DNA from: Cryptomeria japonica
Taxonomy: Eukaryota; Streptophyta; Pinopsida; Cupressales; Cupressaceae
Direction: 5' to 3'
Assembly: GCF_030272615.1 (NCBI RefSeq)
Contig: NC_081414.1
Span: 916,495,648-916,555,647, forward strand
Length of the DNA stretch: 60,000 bases
Shown: one piece after another, positions 32,602-44,130 of the stretch
Layout of the letters: each line of letters opens with the position of its first letter
How positions within the stretch are numbered: the first letter of the stretch is position 1
Program-made: the position numbers and the translations under genes
The notes under the pieces: generated by a model
Told to the model about the DNA's origin: nothing
Database searches by the model: none
Seen by the model: only the letters and a program-made list of their open reading frames with translations

Positions 32602-33890
32602 GAAGCTTGAGTTAGTGTGCTGTAACATTCCTCTGATGTGTATCAGAATAGTTGACCCGAAAGACATTACATCAATAATTGTTGACTAGAAGTAACCAAA
32701 TATATGCTTCAAAAACACCATATGCTCTTTGAGAACAACACGTCATACATCTAGAGTACTCTTGTTGTAGATAGATTATATATTTTGATATGGTATCCTA
32801 TCTTGAAGCTGCTATCATAGTAGGCTGCATCTATTTTGGCTCTAAAACAGACCTTTCATACAACGTGTTAATGACAGGTTAGTCAATCACAACCGTTAAT
32901 TGCAAAATTGACGGTGTAAAATGCGCGACTAACATGCATGTTAGTCAATCCGTACTGTCATTTTGGAGCTAGAACAAAAATGTCCATCATAGCATACAAA
33001 GACACAACATTGGCAAAAGATGTGGAATTTGTCTTTACACATGGCAGTTGCATTTTCTTAGAAATGTTCCCCATAAAGCAGAGATTATAGTTGTCATGTA
33101 ACATATATGCTTTTGAAATTCTAAAGAAAATGCAATGGCAGATGTCAAATGGTGTCCACTAGCTTTTTCATCTCCTTTGATCACTTTCTGTTAATTTGGA
33201 CTTGTTTAATAAAGTTTTCAAAAAAGCATATACTAAGTCTATCTAGACAACAAATTGCTGCAACATTCTTTATGTTTTGCTAAATCTGTATTTGGAAGTT
33301 TGAATCATTGTGCTGCAACATTCCCATGATCTGTATCATAATCTTTGGCCTGGAAGACATTACATCAATGATTGTTGACTAAAAGTTTCCAAATAGATGT
33401 TTTCAAAATACAATATGCTCTTTGAAAACAATGTGGCATGCATTCAAAGTGCTCTAGTTATAGATGAATTGGACATTTTGATACAATATCATGTTCTGAA
33501 GCTGCTATTATAGCATAGGAAGTCACAACATTAGCAAAAGTTGTGGAATTTGTCTTTACACTTGCCAACTTTGCATTTGTTAGCTCCTGCTTTTAGGTGA
33601 AGATTTATGTTTTTATTTCGCTCTTTCCAATCAATTTAACTCTCCACATAACATTCATCCTATGGTTTCCAAAAAAAAAGCTATTAAAGTTCATTTTTCG
33701 ATAATTGTTTTTGTTTTGTTGATTGGCTATTTTAGAATTCTAAAGCAAATGCAATGGCAGGTGTAAAACGTCGTTCACTACCTTTTCCATCTCTTTTGAT
33801 CGCTTTCTCTTAAATTGGACTTGCATAACAAATTGTTCAAGTGCTACTAAAAAGCATATTCTAAGCCTACATAGACAACAAGCTCAGCTT
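32602..33890. repeat. Diverged tandem duplication, two units of about 600-690 bp
   Basis: Unit 1 (32602-33292) and unit 2 (33293-33890) share, in order: GTGTGCTGYAACATTCC, GACATTACATCAATRATTG, ATATGCTCTTTGA, TGAAGCTGCTATYATAG, TGTGGAATTTGTCTTTACAC and AATGCAATGGCAG. Unit 1 is longer mainly because of a 163-bp insertion. Part of unit 2 (33590-33735) recurs again near 34017-34185. Confidence 0.78.
32823..32985. mobile_element. MITE-like insertion, 163 bp
   Basis: Flanked by a 9-bp duplication, ATCATAGTA at 32814-32822 and ATCATAGCA at 32986-32994 (one mismatch). The ends are loosely inverted (GGCTGCATCTATTTTGGCTC at the left; GGACATTTTTGTTCTAGCTC reading in from the right). The paralogous unit 2 near 33500 lacks the insert and keeps one copy of the target. 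A perfect 20-bp palindrome occupies 32927-32946. A 9-bp duplication and GG ends suggest the Mutator superfamily, as an inference. Confidence 0.6.
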
Positions 33891-34183
33891 GGCCACTTCA
33901 AACAATGGAACTGGAAGTGATTGTTTTACTCCATATGCCTTAAGCTATGTTATAGTGGTGCACTCAAAAAATCCAGTTAATTCCTTCAAGATTATTTCTC
34001 TTACATTAGTTTATTGATGTATTTTAGTTTCTATTTCTTGTTATGGCCAAGACTTATGTTTTCATTTCGCTCTTGTCAATTAATTTATCTCTCCACCTAA
34101 TGTTTATCTTATGGTTTACATAAATTTTGTTATTAAAGTGTATTTCTCAAATATTGTTGGTATTTTGTGATTAAGCTATTTAG

Positions 34184-34598
34184 GTTTTCCCCGGTGTCTT
34201 TTCTCTTTTTCCATTTATTAAAAATCTTCTGCAATTCAAAAAAAAATGATTTTCTACTTTATATTGTTATGGACATGTCTCCTTGCAAAGGATTTTCTTT
34301 GGCATTTTGCAGAGTAGTAAATGCACTTGTCGTAGGTATTGATTTGTGTCAAGCTCATCAATCTCTATTTTCAATGCAACACATTAAAAAGTTTTTCCTT
34401 GGTGTTTTCTCCTCTTTTCCATTTACTACAAATATTTTGTGATTTGAAGGAAATGATTTTCCACTTTCTTTTGTTGTGGATGTGTCTCCTATTGAGGGTT
34501 TTTCGTGGCATTTTGCAAAGTAGTAAATGTGCCACTACATATATGATTCATGTCAGGCTCATCGATCTCTATTTTCAATGCAACAAATTGAAAAATTT
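34184..34598. repeat. 207-bp tandem duplication
   Basis: Units 34184-34390 and 34391-34598 are adjacent. Shared strings include TTTTCCATTTA, AATGATTTTC, GGCATTTTGCA, AGTAGTAAATG and ATCTCTATTTTCAATGCAAC. The frames within the two copies are not conserved. Confidence 0.82.
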
Positions 34599-35762
34599 CC
34601 TCCTCTCTTTCACAAACAAAACTATTATACATGTGTCTTTAGGATGGAAAAGAGGGTTAACCATTCATCAAAGTAATTTCTAAGACAACAAGAGAGCACA
34701 ACATAAATTTAGGTAGGGTTTCCTTATTGTTTGAACACTAGACTTGTATTTGGCTTTAGCTAGACATCCAAAATCTAGGGATTTCTTGGCCATTTTTGAA
34801 ATCCCATCCTTCTGAACCTATTCAATACCCTTCTTGCCCTTCTTTTCCTTGTTATGATTCCAAGTTCCCTTAACTGATAAACCTGTGGAATTTTCATAGT
34901 TGATTTTTGAATGATATATTGGGTAACTTTTAAGTGTGGGGGTTTTCTCTCGAAAGTGTTTTCCCCACATAAATCATTGTGTTGTGGCATGCATGCTATT
35001 TATGTTTATTTTTTATTTATTTTTGTAACTATTGTAAGGATATGTAAATTTTTTTTGCATTACCCTCCTCCCAAGGTCAGTGTAGGAAGTTGTTTTGCTA
35101 CTTAACTCCTTTTAAAAAAGAAAACCAATTTTTTTATGTGGAAAAAACAAGGAGGGAAAAACAATGGTGAGGATCCACCCACAATATATGAAACAAGTTT
35201 TTACAAAGTTTTCTTTTGGCTCATTGCCAAGGAAGCTCACTGCTCCCTAAATGGACTTGTAAGCTAAGGCACACTTCCATAGGTCAAGATATGATTAACT
35301 TGCAAGATGAAAATCACTTCTCCAAGGTAAGCTACAATGAGATTACAATTAAAACATAACATGAATTGTTGTGGAAGAATCATCTGACAAATGCAAATAG
35401 TGTAGTCCTCTTTTTAGCCCAAATATTCTATCACATTGATTTGGCACACTTCATAATATCCTAAAATATCACTATTTTATTTCGCACTTCACAAAACTTC
35501 ACATAATCTCTCACACCTTCAAAAATGATTTATTCTTCCTTATATATCCTTTGCAATACCCCAAAACACCAATTAGGTTGGCTCAATTAGACCTAATAAA
35601 TGAAACATCTGGCATAGCATAGGTCGACCTCAAATGTATTCACCATCATTACAAATTAGGTTTTGGATCAAGAAAGAATCAATTTGAACTTCAAAAATTT
35701 CATACCACACCTTCCAAAGTGAATGAAATATGTTAGGAACAATCAAAATTCAAGGATCATGC
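34599..35762. other. Spacer with Copia LTR debris
   Basis: Near 34935-34990 GTGTGGGGGTTTTCTC and TTTTCCCCACATAAATCATT resemble the 3' half of a Copia LTR in + orientation. Near 35135-35190 GTGGAAAAAACAAGGAGGG and GGATCCACCC resemble one in - orientation. Neither has identifiable ends. No gene recognised. Confidence 0.4.
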
Positions 35763-36300
35763 CTAGTCGACACAAATATCAATTCTTCTATCATAATTGC
35801 TTAACTGTTTCACCTTTATTGTGTGAACTTCATTTTTATATATGAACATAATTTTATGATGAAGGTCAAAAGGAACTGCTTTCATAGCATGAATACATGA
35901 TCTAACTAGAAGAAGGTTATAATTAAGATGGTTGGGTATGACATGAATAAGAGTAGGAAAAGTCACAGGTCGTACTTTGATAAGTAATATGACTATACCA
36001 AGTGATTCTCCAGGAACATTACCAAAGCCACAAACACAAATAGGATTGGTATAAATAGAAGAATAATCCCAATTTATCTTATTTAATTAGTAAACACAAC
36101 AAATGTTAAGTATTGACCCATTATCAATTAAAGTACCTCTTATATTTTGCTCATAAATGTGAGGAGTAATCATAAGGGAATCATCTCTATTTTTAACCTC
36201 TATAGAAGACAATTCATCTTGTATGAATTTAATATCATTTGGTTTAGAAGAAAGATGAGGAACCACCTTTTTTAATGCCTTTTGGATCAGCTTATGGTAT
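35763..36300 (-). pseudogene. Element E protease region
   Basis: On the - strand from 36297: HKLIQKALKKVVPHLSS..., then GTLIDNGSILNICCV (retropepsin-like active site, D-N-G as in several plant Gypsy proteases), a stop, and in a shifted frame FGNVPGESLGIV, VRPVTFPTLIHVIPNHLNYN, CIHAMKAVPFDLHHKIMFIY. The order matches the plant Gypsy protease. It is cut at its 5' side by element D. E's RT and integrase are not visible below 35763. Confidence 0.78.
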
Positions 36301-36472
36301 TGTAGCGTCCTAAAATTGTGACACTTGTAATTTCGACTGCATTTTGGTCTTCACGATGGCGACGCAACATGCAACCTGAATGGAGACCCCGAAACTTGTC
36401 CACGACACTGAAAACTGCATTTTTCAAGCACCCTGGCCTGAACCTCCTTGCACCCTGCTGTCCCGGGAGGTG

Positions 36473-36534
36473 GGACCAGAGCGCCCAGCGCCCTGGTCCG
36501 TCAGGACCAGGGCGCCCAGCACCCTGGTCCCTGG
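36473..36534. repeat. 31-bp palindromic minisatellite, 2 units, in D 5' LTR
   Basis: Units start at 36473 and 36504, in the form GGACCAGRGCGCCCAGC followed by RCCCTGGTCC. The D 3' LTR has one unit at 43081. Confidence 0.85.
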
Positions 36535-36654
36535 GTCCTATTTTGGGCTCGGTCTCCTAAGGGGTCTCGGGTCTTTTTTGTTTGCAAATTGGAAATTACA
36601 TTCCCTGGTCGGCCTAAGGTCGGGAAAATCAGTCTATCAGCCCTAAATGACAAG

Positions 36655-36662
36655 TATATAAA
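36655..36662 (+). promoter_or_regulatory. TATA box of element D 5' LTR
   Basis: TATATAAA, shared by all four C/D LTRs, sits downstream of the GC-rich minisatellite and is the likely core promoter of the element's transcript. Confidence 0.65.
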
Positions 36663-37548
36663 CTACATTTTTCTCTCTCATTTGGCATGAAGAGGACATG
36701 TGTACAAAGCGTGGAAACTATACTCAAGCATTCAAGCATTCAAGCATTCAAGCAATTGATCATTTCAAGTCTCCATTCAAGGCTAAGTGTTGCATTCAAG
36801 ACAAGGATTCAACCATTGAAGAGGAGATCACATACTACATGCTACATACAACATACAACATACAACAAACAACAACATCTAAACCTTCGCACATAAGGAT
36901 ACAAACATCCTTAGAACAAGGTATTAGTACTTGTTTTACATTACAGACATTTACATTTACAGCACTTGCTCATTTCTTGGTTAATTCCAAAACCGGGGTT
37001 TGACCTAAAGGCAAACCCCTAATCCCTAACCCCCCAATCGTCTTCTCTTTTCTGTGTGTAGGTTGCAGGTACGCGGCTGAAATTGAAGATCTGGAATCCT
37101 TGTGCAGAGACGAACAAATCCCCCTTCGTTTCGCGGATTTTTCGGAGGACCGTGGCGCCGGTCGCCATCGTCCCAACAAATTTTGCTCAAATTTGCAGGA
37201 CAGTGCCGTATCGACATTTTACTGCTAATTCCAGGTGCGCAACTTCATCCTATATCCCTATCTCAGTTTATAAGCGAATCTTTGTCACTTTCTATGCATT
37301 CCTAGCTTAATTCTCCTATGCACATTCTTTACAAAAGAGGGTAGCCTTGCTTTCTTAACCCTTGAAACTCATTTATCATCCAATCTTGCATTGTGTGGGA
37401 TTGGATCTTGTGGGTTTCAACCCCTCTTTTGAATGTAAAGTCTCTCCCCTAAGTGAAAACCATCAACCCTAGTGAATCTCCCTTCTCTCTCCTTGGAGTT
37501 GGAAGAGGGGAGAGCAACTAGGGTTCGATCGCGATTTTCTGCTTTACA

Positions 37549-38730
37549 TTTTGGTGAACCCGACGTGAACATCCTTTCTGATTATTCATAGTTAGATCTG
37601 AAAATTGGATTCCTTGATTACATTTCCATGTTTGATCTTTTGGCAAAATTTTAGAGATGATTGCATAAAAACCCTAAAATTTCTTTTTAGTAATTAAGCT
37701 TGTGAAATGTCTAAATGTTAATGCTTGTTTCAGATCTGCCCTTCTATTACAAATTATCAATTCATATTTGTGCTTTGATTTTGAAAATTAAGTGGTTAAG
37801 TGTCAAAACCCTAATTTTTGAAACCCTCTTGATTCAACCTTTGACTGATAATTTCACTGATCAAAACATCTCCAAATCAGCTGTAACTTTGGATTCCGCA
37901 ATAAAATCATAATATCTTTCATCCCTGAAAATTTGGAAAAAAGTTGCGAGGACCGTGTGCACTCCGAGCGCCATCGTCCCCGACATTTTTTCCGAAATTT
38001 CGGGAGCGAGATCTTACTGTATTTTCCTGCTAAAATCCAGAATTTTGGCTGATTTTATCAATTATAACACCTTCAAAATTAAAGTCAAAGTTGGTCTAGG
38101 GATTGCTTGGATTAACGCTTCTAAACATTCAAAAATCATCGAAATTGAAATTTTGTGTCAAAATTGTGTTCTTACTGTCCTAAATCTGAAAAATGTGTTT
38201 GCATTCATTCGAAATTTCAGTGCTTTATTCAAATTCTTACAATTTGTGACTTTTGAAATTAAGTGCTTAATTACAACAACTTTAATTTCCGCTTTCAAAA
38301 TTGAATTTTGCGTGAAATTGAGTCAACTTTCAAATTTCAAAATTTGCATTGCTTTTGGTATTCCCTCTAAAATCATAAAATTCAAAATTTCAGTTTCCCT
38401 CTCTTTTTCAAAATTCAAATTTTGCATTTTTCGACAATCTTGGTAGGGTTCAATTTTGAGATTGCAACTTTAATTTGGCCTACCTACAGATCGTAAAATC
38501 ACTCAATTTTTTTCAGATTAGCTTTAAAATCATCATACCTTTCATCCCTGCAAATTTCGAAAAAAGTTGCAAGGACCGTGTTGCACTCCGAGCGCCACGG
38601 TCCCGGACATTTTTTCTGAAATTTCGGGAGACTGTCGTGATTGCATTTAACAGCTTAAATCCAGAAGATTGGCTGATTTTACTGAAAATTGCTACCTCTA
38701 AAATCAAAATTTTCTCTCCCTCTCTAGTGC
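37549..38730 (+). other. Element D leader with primer site and GGACC dyads
   Basis: The primer site TGGTGAACCCGACGTG starts at 37552. Two dyads follow: 37950-37979 and 38573-38603; the second has a perfect 8-bp stem GGACCGTG/CACGGTCC. The first has GTGCAC near its 5' side. Both follow a CTTTCATCCCTG...AAAAAAGTTGC block and precede an AAATTTCGGGAG block, so the leader contains an old internal duplication. Several frames run through it but are not conserved with C. Confidence 0.78.
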
Positions 38731-41700
38731 ATGAGTTTTACAACAATAAGCCCTGCTTACACTATTCCCGTTAGACGAAGCTGTAGAATTAAGTCTTTCC
38801 GCGGTTTAATTACTGAGGAGATGGAACCTAATTTGAATAGCCTTTTTAATGAGGACATGGGTAATTCCTCTAATCCTCTTAATGATGAAGAAGCTCTCCA
38901 TGAGGTTTCTGTAGAACAACTTTCAAAATTGGATAACCAATTTGACGATTTTCGACAATGGATGTCTCAAGAATACCCCGATAGTCAAGCTCTTCCTTTA
39001 ATTGAGGGTCTAAAACGTATGCTTCAAAGTGATAAGAATGGAATTGATATTTTGCATGGTATTGCACACATTGTGGATTCGAATGTGATGCCTATGAAGA
39101 GTTGTGCCAAATCTTTAGGTTATACACAACCTCCTACACAAGTCAATCATTCTATTCCTTTGACGACTTCTATTGCTAGCATACCTACCTTTACATCAAA
39201 CATAATGGCTACTTCTACACAAGACATTCCTCCTGTGATCACCAGTCATGGGGGCAATCCTTCTTCTTCAATTAACCCTCTTCCTTCATTCAATCCGACT
39301 TCTTCATTCATTCCTTCAATGAGTGTTCCTATTACATCTTCACAAATGAACATGACGCAAGGGGGCAATTCATTTAACCATTCCATTCCTCCTTGTAGTA
39401 TTTCTCTTGTCCAATCATCTCCTATGAATAATTATCATAGAGTCCCACCACCTTACTCTTTACCTTCTTTCAATAACATAACACCTCCATCTCAATCTAA
39501 CACATTTAATATGAACTCTTTGACTGAAGCGACCATTAACAATCTTGCACAAACTGTCTCTTCCTTACAGCAACAAATTGCCTCTATGAATCAATCTAAG
39601 TTTAGTGTGCCCACATTTGATGTTGCGAGCCCACTTTCTCTTGACATTGTTCGAGCTATCCCTCCTAAACATGTCAAAATCCCGCATTTGGAACTTTATA
39701 ATGGTAAAGGAGATCCTCTAACACATGTTAAGACTTTTCAAACAATTTGTATTGATTTTGCTTATGACCCAAGGTTGCTTGCAAAACTGTTTACTAGAAC
39801 ATTAAGAGACAAAGCCCTACAATGGTATTGCTCGTTGCCTTCCTATTCTATTACTTCTTTCAAACAACTTGCAAATGCTTTCATTCAACAATTTCAAAAC
39901 AATATAAGTCCTAAAGTTACTTTGATTGATTTAATGCATTGTAAACAAGGTGTTAAAGAAAAAGTGACTGATTTCATTGGTAGATATAAGCATTTGTATG
40001 CTCAAATTTCTTTTCCAGTGCCTGACAATGATATTCAAAGAATCTTTATTTCTAATTTACAAAAAGATATTCGAGACAAACTTCTGTTTTCTGAGTTTAC
40101 TTCTTTCCAACAGTTGTGTGCCACTCTTCACAATTATCAACTGACTGTGAGTCAAATGGAACAATCACATCCTATGGCTCCAAGTGATAAGGGTGATAGC
40201 AGTCAACAACCATTTGGGAAGTTTAAACCGAACAGAGATTCCATCAAATTCAATGAAAACATCATCAACAACAATGTGAATGCAGCATCAGGTGTGCCTC
40301 CTATTTCTAAATTTTTCAAGAAAGAAAGAAAGTATACTTCTCTGAATGAATCATTGCATAGTATTATGAATAAGTTATTGGAACAAAATGTGCTTACTCT
40401 TCCTCCTATAAGGCAAATTGATCCTGCAAAGATTACTTCACCTTATTTTGATAACAAAGCCTTTTGTCAATTTCATCGTCAGCCTGGGCATGATACTGAA
40501 AAATGTTTTTCTTTAAAGGGTAAAATTCAAGATTTGATTGATAATAATACTATTTCTGTTTCTGGAGTGAATGATAAAGGCAATACATCTGTAGCTCCTC
40601 CTAACCAAAATCTTCAGATTTTCATTGATCCATTACCTTCTCATACCTCTAATGCGATTGAGGCTAATGATTCCTCTCTCTCATCTGCTGGTCTTGTGTC
40701 TATGACTCCGAATGTGATTAACTTTGTAGGGCAGCAAGAAAACCCTAAAGAACCTTCCATCACATTTGATTCCAGTGAAACCATTAGGGCACCTGATGGT
40801 CCTTTATACATAGTTGCAAAAGTCAAGAATACACCTTGGCGTGGAGTGCTTATTGATCCTTCGTGCATGGTTAATGTTATTACTGAAGAATTTCTTTTTA
40901 CTTTGCAATTGAATCAAGTGATATATGACAAAACAAATGTGATTGTGAAAATATTTGATTCATTTTCTTCTCCTGCAATTGGTTCTATTACATTGCCTAT
41001 TGAGGTCCATAACAAATCCCTTGATGCGAACTTTGCTATTATTCCATCTTCCGAACAATTTCGTGTGAAACTTGGCTATCCTTGGCTATCTTCCATGAAA
41101 GGTATTGTTTCTCCTATTCACAAGTGTTTGAAATTTCCCCATAATGGTGAAGTTGTTACTGTCAATCATAGTCTCTTTAAACCAGCTGAAAGAACCTCTA
41201 GTGTTCCTATTGATTACTTTTGGCCTAAACAATTCCAATCTCTTCCTCTGCGAAGTGATCATCTTTTCAAATCTTATCAAAAGTGGAAAACAGATATGAT
41301 CCTATCTCTAAGTGAACCCAGAATACCCAAACTTGACATTCCTATCATTCTTGAGAAGGAAGTTTTTCCTTTGAAAGATAAAACTAATGTCTTTCCTCAA
41401 GAAGATTCCCAACCCGTTCCCATGGATGTGACTATGCCTATATCTAATAAACTTCCTAAAAGTAGACCTATCCCTCCTCGTCATGATGGACTTGGTCTCC
41501 TCCCTAAACCAAATATTCGTCCCTTATATGGAGCAGTTCCTCCTCCTTCTTTTTATAGAGAGAAGAGACCTTCTTCTTCTCCTATTATCCAGCCTAAGAG
41601 ACCACAACCTAAACACCCAAGTGATAAGGATGAGAACATTCCTCCTCCTCAATCTTCTCCACTTCCTACTAAGACTAGATGAAATCATTCTGCACGTGAA

Positions 41701-42165
41701 CGCCGACGAAAGCGTCATCTTAGGGCTCAAGTAGCTGCTTCTCAAACTTTACAATCTCCAAAAACACCTTCAACAAGCATTATTCCATTTTCTCCTCAGC
41801 CGGAAATTGAGCCTAAACATAAGATGCATGATGGTCTTGATCTTGTGCGAATTAAAGACCCTATTTTTATAAATCTTGATGATGCTATAGATGAAAATAT
41901 TATTCATGATGAAAATGTTACTCCTCTTGCTTCTGATAGTGAATATGAACTTGTTGATATTGATAACCATTTATCTAATGAATTTTCTAAAGCACTTATC
42001 CTAGCTCCTAGACAAGAACAATGTGGCTCGGAACATGAACATAGCCCTTGTTTGGATCCTGTGATAGCTCCATCTGCTGTGTTGGATGTTCCTCCTCTAG
42101 CGTGTTCCCTGCCTTCCCGAAACATTGATCAACAAGATCGGGGGGTAGATGACGTGCTAGACTAG
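38731..42165 (+). pseudogene. Element D gag plus protease-like polyprotein
   Basis: 983 codons from the ATG at 38731 to a TGA at 41680, then the same frame continues to 42165. Element C has CGG at that place, so the ancestral frame was about 1,145 codons. Domains: hydrophilic N terminus (1-130); Pro/Ser/Asn-rich segment (130-270); gag capsid domain (about 315-475, HLELYNGKGDPLTHV, KALQWYCSLP); zinc knuckle CQFHRQPGHDTEKC (579-592); protease-like domain with VLIDPSCMVN (D709-P-S in place of D-T/S-G) and LGYPWL (781-786); basic Pro/Arg-rich stretch; acidic tail (DPIFINLDDAIDENII). Gag would assemble capsids; protease activity is doubtful. The stop leaves gag and protease-like parts intact. Most intact coding frame in the window. 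Confidence 0.9.
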
Positions 42166-42896
42166 TTACATTAGCATAGCAGATTCTCTCCTCCTCTCTT
42201 GTGTTACTTCTTCTATATGTTATTCTCATTCTTCTATTTGTTGTCCTTAGTGTTGTCTACTTGAGGACGATGCAAAGCATTGAGATCTCTCGATCTCTCT
42301 CATGTTGACTCAAAAGATACATGTGTTCCCTTCTTCTAGGTGACCTTCCTTGATTGGGGAATGAAGAACAATTATGCATACATACATATGATATATATAC
42401 ATGAATTATCATACAGCATACTGACCCCGAGGAACGCGAAGTCACCTCGTGCTTTGTGTTTTGTGTCTATTATCCTTGGGTTTATCTCACACTTGGGGGC
42501 TAAATCCTTGTGATAACGTGCTCCTTTCCTTTCTCATTCTTATATGTATCACTACCTTAAAGCAATCACCCCCGGTGAGGCGTGTGCGATCGCTTTAACG
42601 TAGGGGGGCATACATCCCGTTCATATCTTTTCAAGATACTTGAAAATTTCTTGGCAAATTTAACCTTGCCTTGAAAATTTTTGATATCTTTCTTGCATGA
42701 CTCATAGTGAGGGAACCTTACTATTGACAGTCATGGTTCTCCCTCGTGATCTTCCCTTTTACTTTGTCAATCGAAGTCGTAAGATCCTTATTCCACTGGG
42801 GGCTTGGTGTGTCTTGCCTCCTTGACGTGGTGAAAGTCTTTCAATGATTGTTCCTTGTACTTTACCAGAAGTATGAGCATACATACTCCCGCTAAA
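42166..42896 (+). other. Element D 3' non-coding region
   Basis: About 730 bp between coding frame and polypurine tract, alignable with 3357-4102 in C. It has several polypurine-like strings (CTTGGGGGCTAAATCC near 42492, GTAGGGGGGCATAC near 42600, CTGGGGGCTTGG near 42798). It also has a TATGATATATATACATG stretch near 42387. No conserved frame. Confidence 0.7.
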
Positions 42897-42908
42897 GTGG
42901 GGGCTAAA
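42897..42908 (+). promoter_or_regulatory. Polypurine tract of element D
   Basis: GTGGGGGCTAAA directly abuts the TGTAGCGTCC start of the 3' LTR; the same sequence is in C (complement at 3345-3356). Confidence 0.85.
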
Positions 42909-44125
42909 TGTAGCGTCCTAAAATTGCGACACTTGCAATTTCGACTGCATTTCGGTCTTCACGATGGCGACGCAACACACAACCTGAATGGAGACCCCGA
43001 AACTTGTCCACGACACTGAAAACTGCATTTTTCAAGCACCCTGGCCTGAACCTCCTTGCACCCTGCTATCCCGGGAGGTGGGACCAGAGCGCCCAGCGCC
43101 CTGGTCCCTGGGTCCTATTTTGGGCCCGGTCTCCTAAGGGGTCTCGGGTCTTTTTTGTTTGCAAATTGGAAATTACATTCCCTGGTCGGCCTAAGGTCGG
43201 GAAAATCAGTCTATCAGCCCTAAATGACAAGTATATAAACTACATATTTCTCTTTCATTTGGCATGAAGAGGACATGTGTACAAAGCGTGGAAACTATAC
43301 TCAAGCATTCAAACATTCAAACATTCAAGCAATTGATCATTTCAAGTCTCCATTCAAGGCTAAGTGTTGCATTCAAGACAAGGATTCAACCATTGAAGAG
43401 GAGATCACATACTACATGCTACATACAACATACAACATACAACAAACAACAACATCTAAACCTTCGCACATAAGGATACAAACATCCTTAGAACAAGGTA
43501 TTAGTACTTGTTTTACATTACAGACATTTACATTTACAACACTTGCTCATTTCTTAGTTAATTCCAAAACCGGGGTTTGACCTAAAGGCAAACCCCTAAT
43601 CCCTAACCCCCCAATCGTCTTCGCTTTTCTGTGTGTAGGTTGCAGATACGCGGCTGAAATTGAAGATCTGGAATCCTTGTGCAGAGACGAACAGATCCCC
43701 CTTCGTTTCGCGGATTTTTCGGAGGACCGTGGTGCCGGCCGCCATCGTCCCAACAACTTTTGCTCAAATTTGTAGGATAGCGCCGTATCGACATTTTACT
43801 GCTAATTCCAGGTCCGCAGCTTCATCCTATATCCCTATCTCAGTTTATAAGCAAATCTTTGTCACTTTCTATGCATTCCTAGCTTAATTCTCCTATGCAC
43901 ATTCTTTACAAAAGAGGGTAGCCTTGCTTTCTTAACCCTTGAAACTCATTTAGCATCCAATATTGCATTGTGTGGGATTGGATCTTGTGGGTTTCAACCC
44001 CTCTTTTGAATGTAAAGTCTCTCCCCTAAGTGAAAACCATCAACCCTAGTGAATCTCCCTTCTCTCTCCTTGGAGTTGGAAGAGGGGAGAGCAACTAGGG
44101 TTCGATCGCGATTTTCCGCTTTACA
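42909..44125 (+). repeat. 3' LTR of element D
   Basis: 1217 bp, paired with 36301-37548 and one 31-bp minisatellite unit shorter. Ends CTTTACA followed by target duplication GGTAT. Confidence 0.94.
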
Positions 44126-44130
44126 GGTAT

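Larger units (their letters stand above)
36301..37548 (+). repeat. 5' LTR of element D
   Basis: Paired with 42909-44125. U3 has two units of the 31-bp palindromic minisatellite (36473-36534), then a TATATAAA box at 36655-36662. CAAGCATT repeats (about 36723-36751) and ACATACAAC repeats follow. A GGACC dyad lies at 37147-37173. Confidence 0.94.
36301..44125 (+). mobile_element. Element D: non-autonomous Gypsy-type element with gag-protease-like ORF
   Basis: LTRs 36301-37548 and 42909-44125 with TGTAG...TTTACA ends and a perfect target duplication GGTAT at 36296-36300 and 44126-44130. Order: LTR, primer site, leader, one long coding frame, 3' non-coding tail, polypurine tract, LTR. No RT, RNase H or integrase in 7.8 kb. 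The LTRs differ by roughly 29 substitutions by eye (about 2.4 percent) and one 31-bp repeat unit. Same family as element C. Inserted in element E in opposite orientation, between the spacer and protease coding parts. Confidence 0.95.

Noticed and set aside
36680-37310. Several 60-100 codon frames inside the D 5' LTR (and the same ones at 43264-43887 and in the C LTRs)
   Set aside because: They appear in both LTRs, span simple repeats, and their frames are not conserved between C and D, so they are by-products of LTR sequence and not genes.
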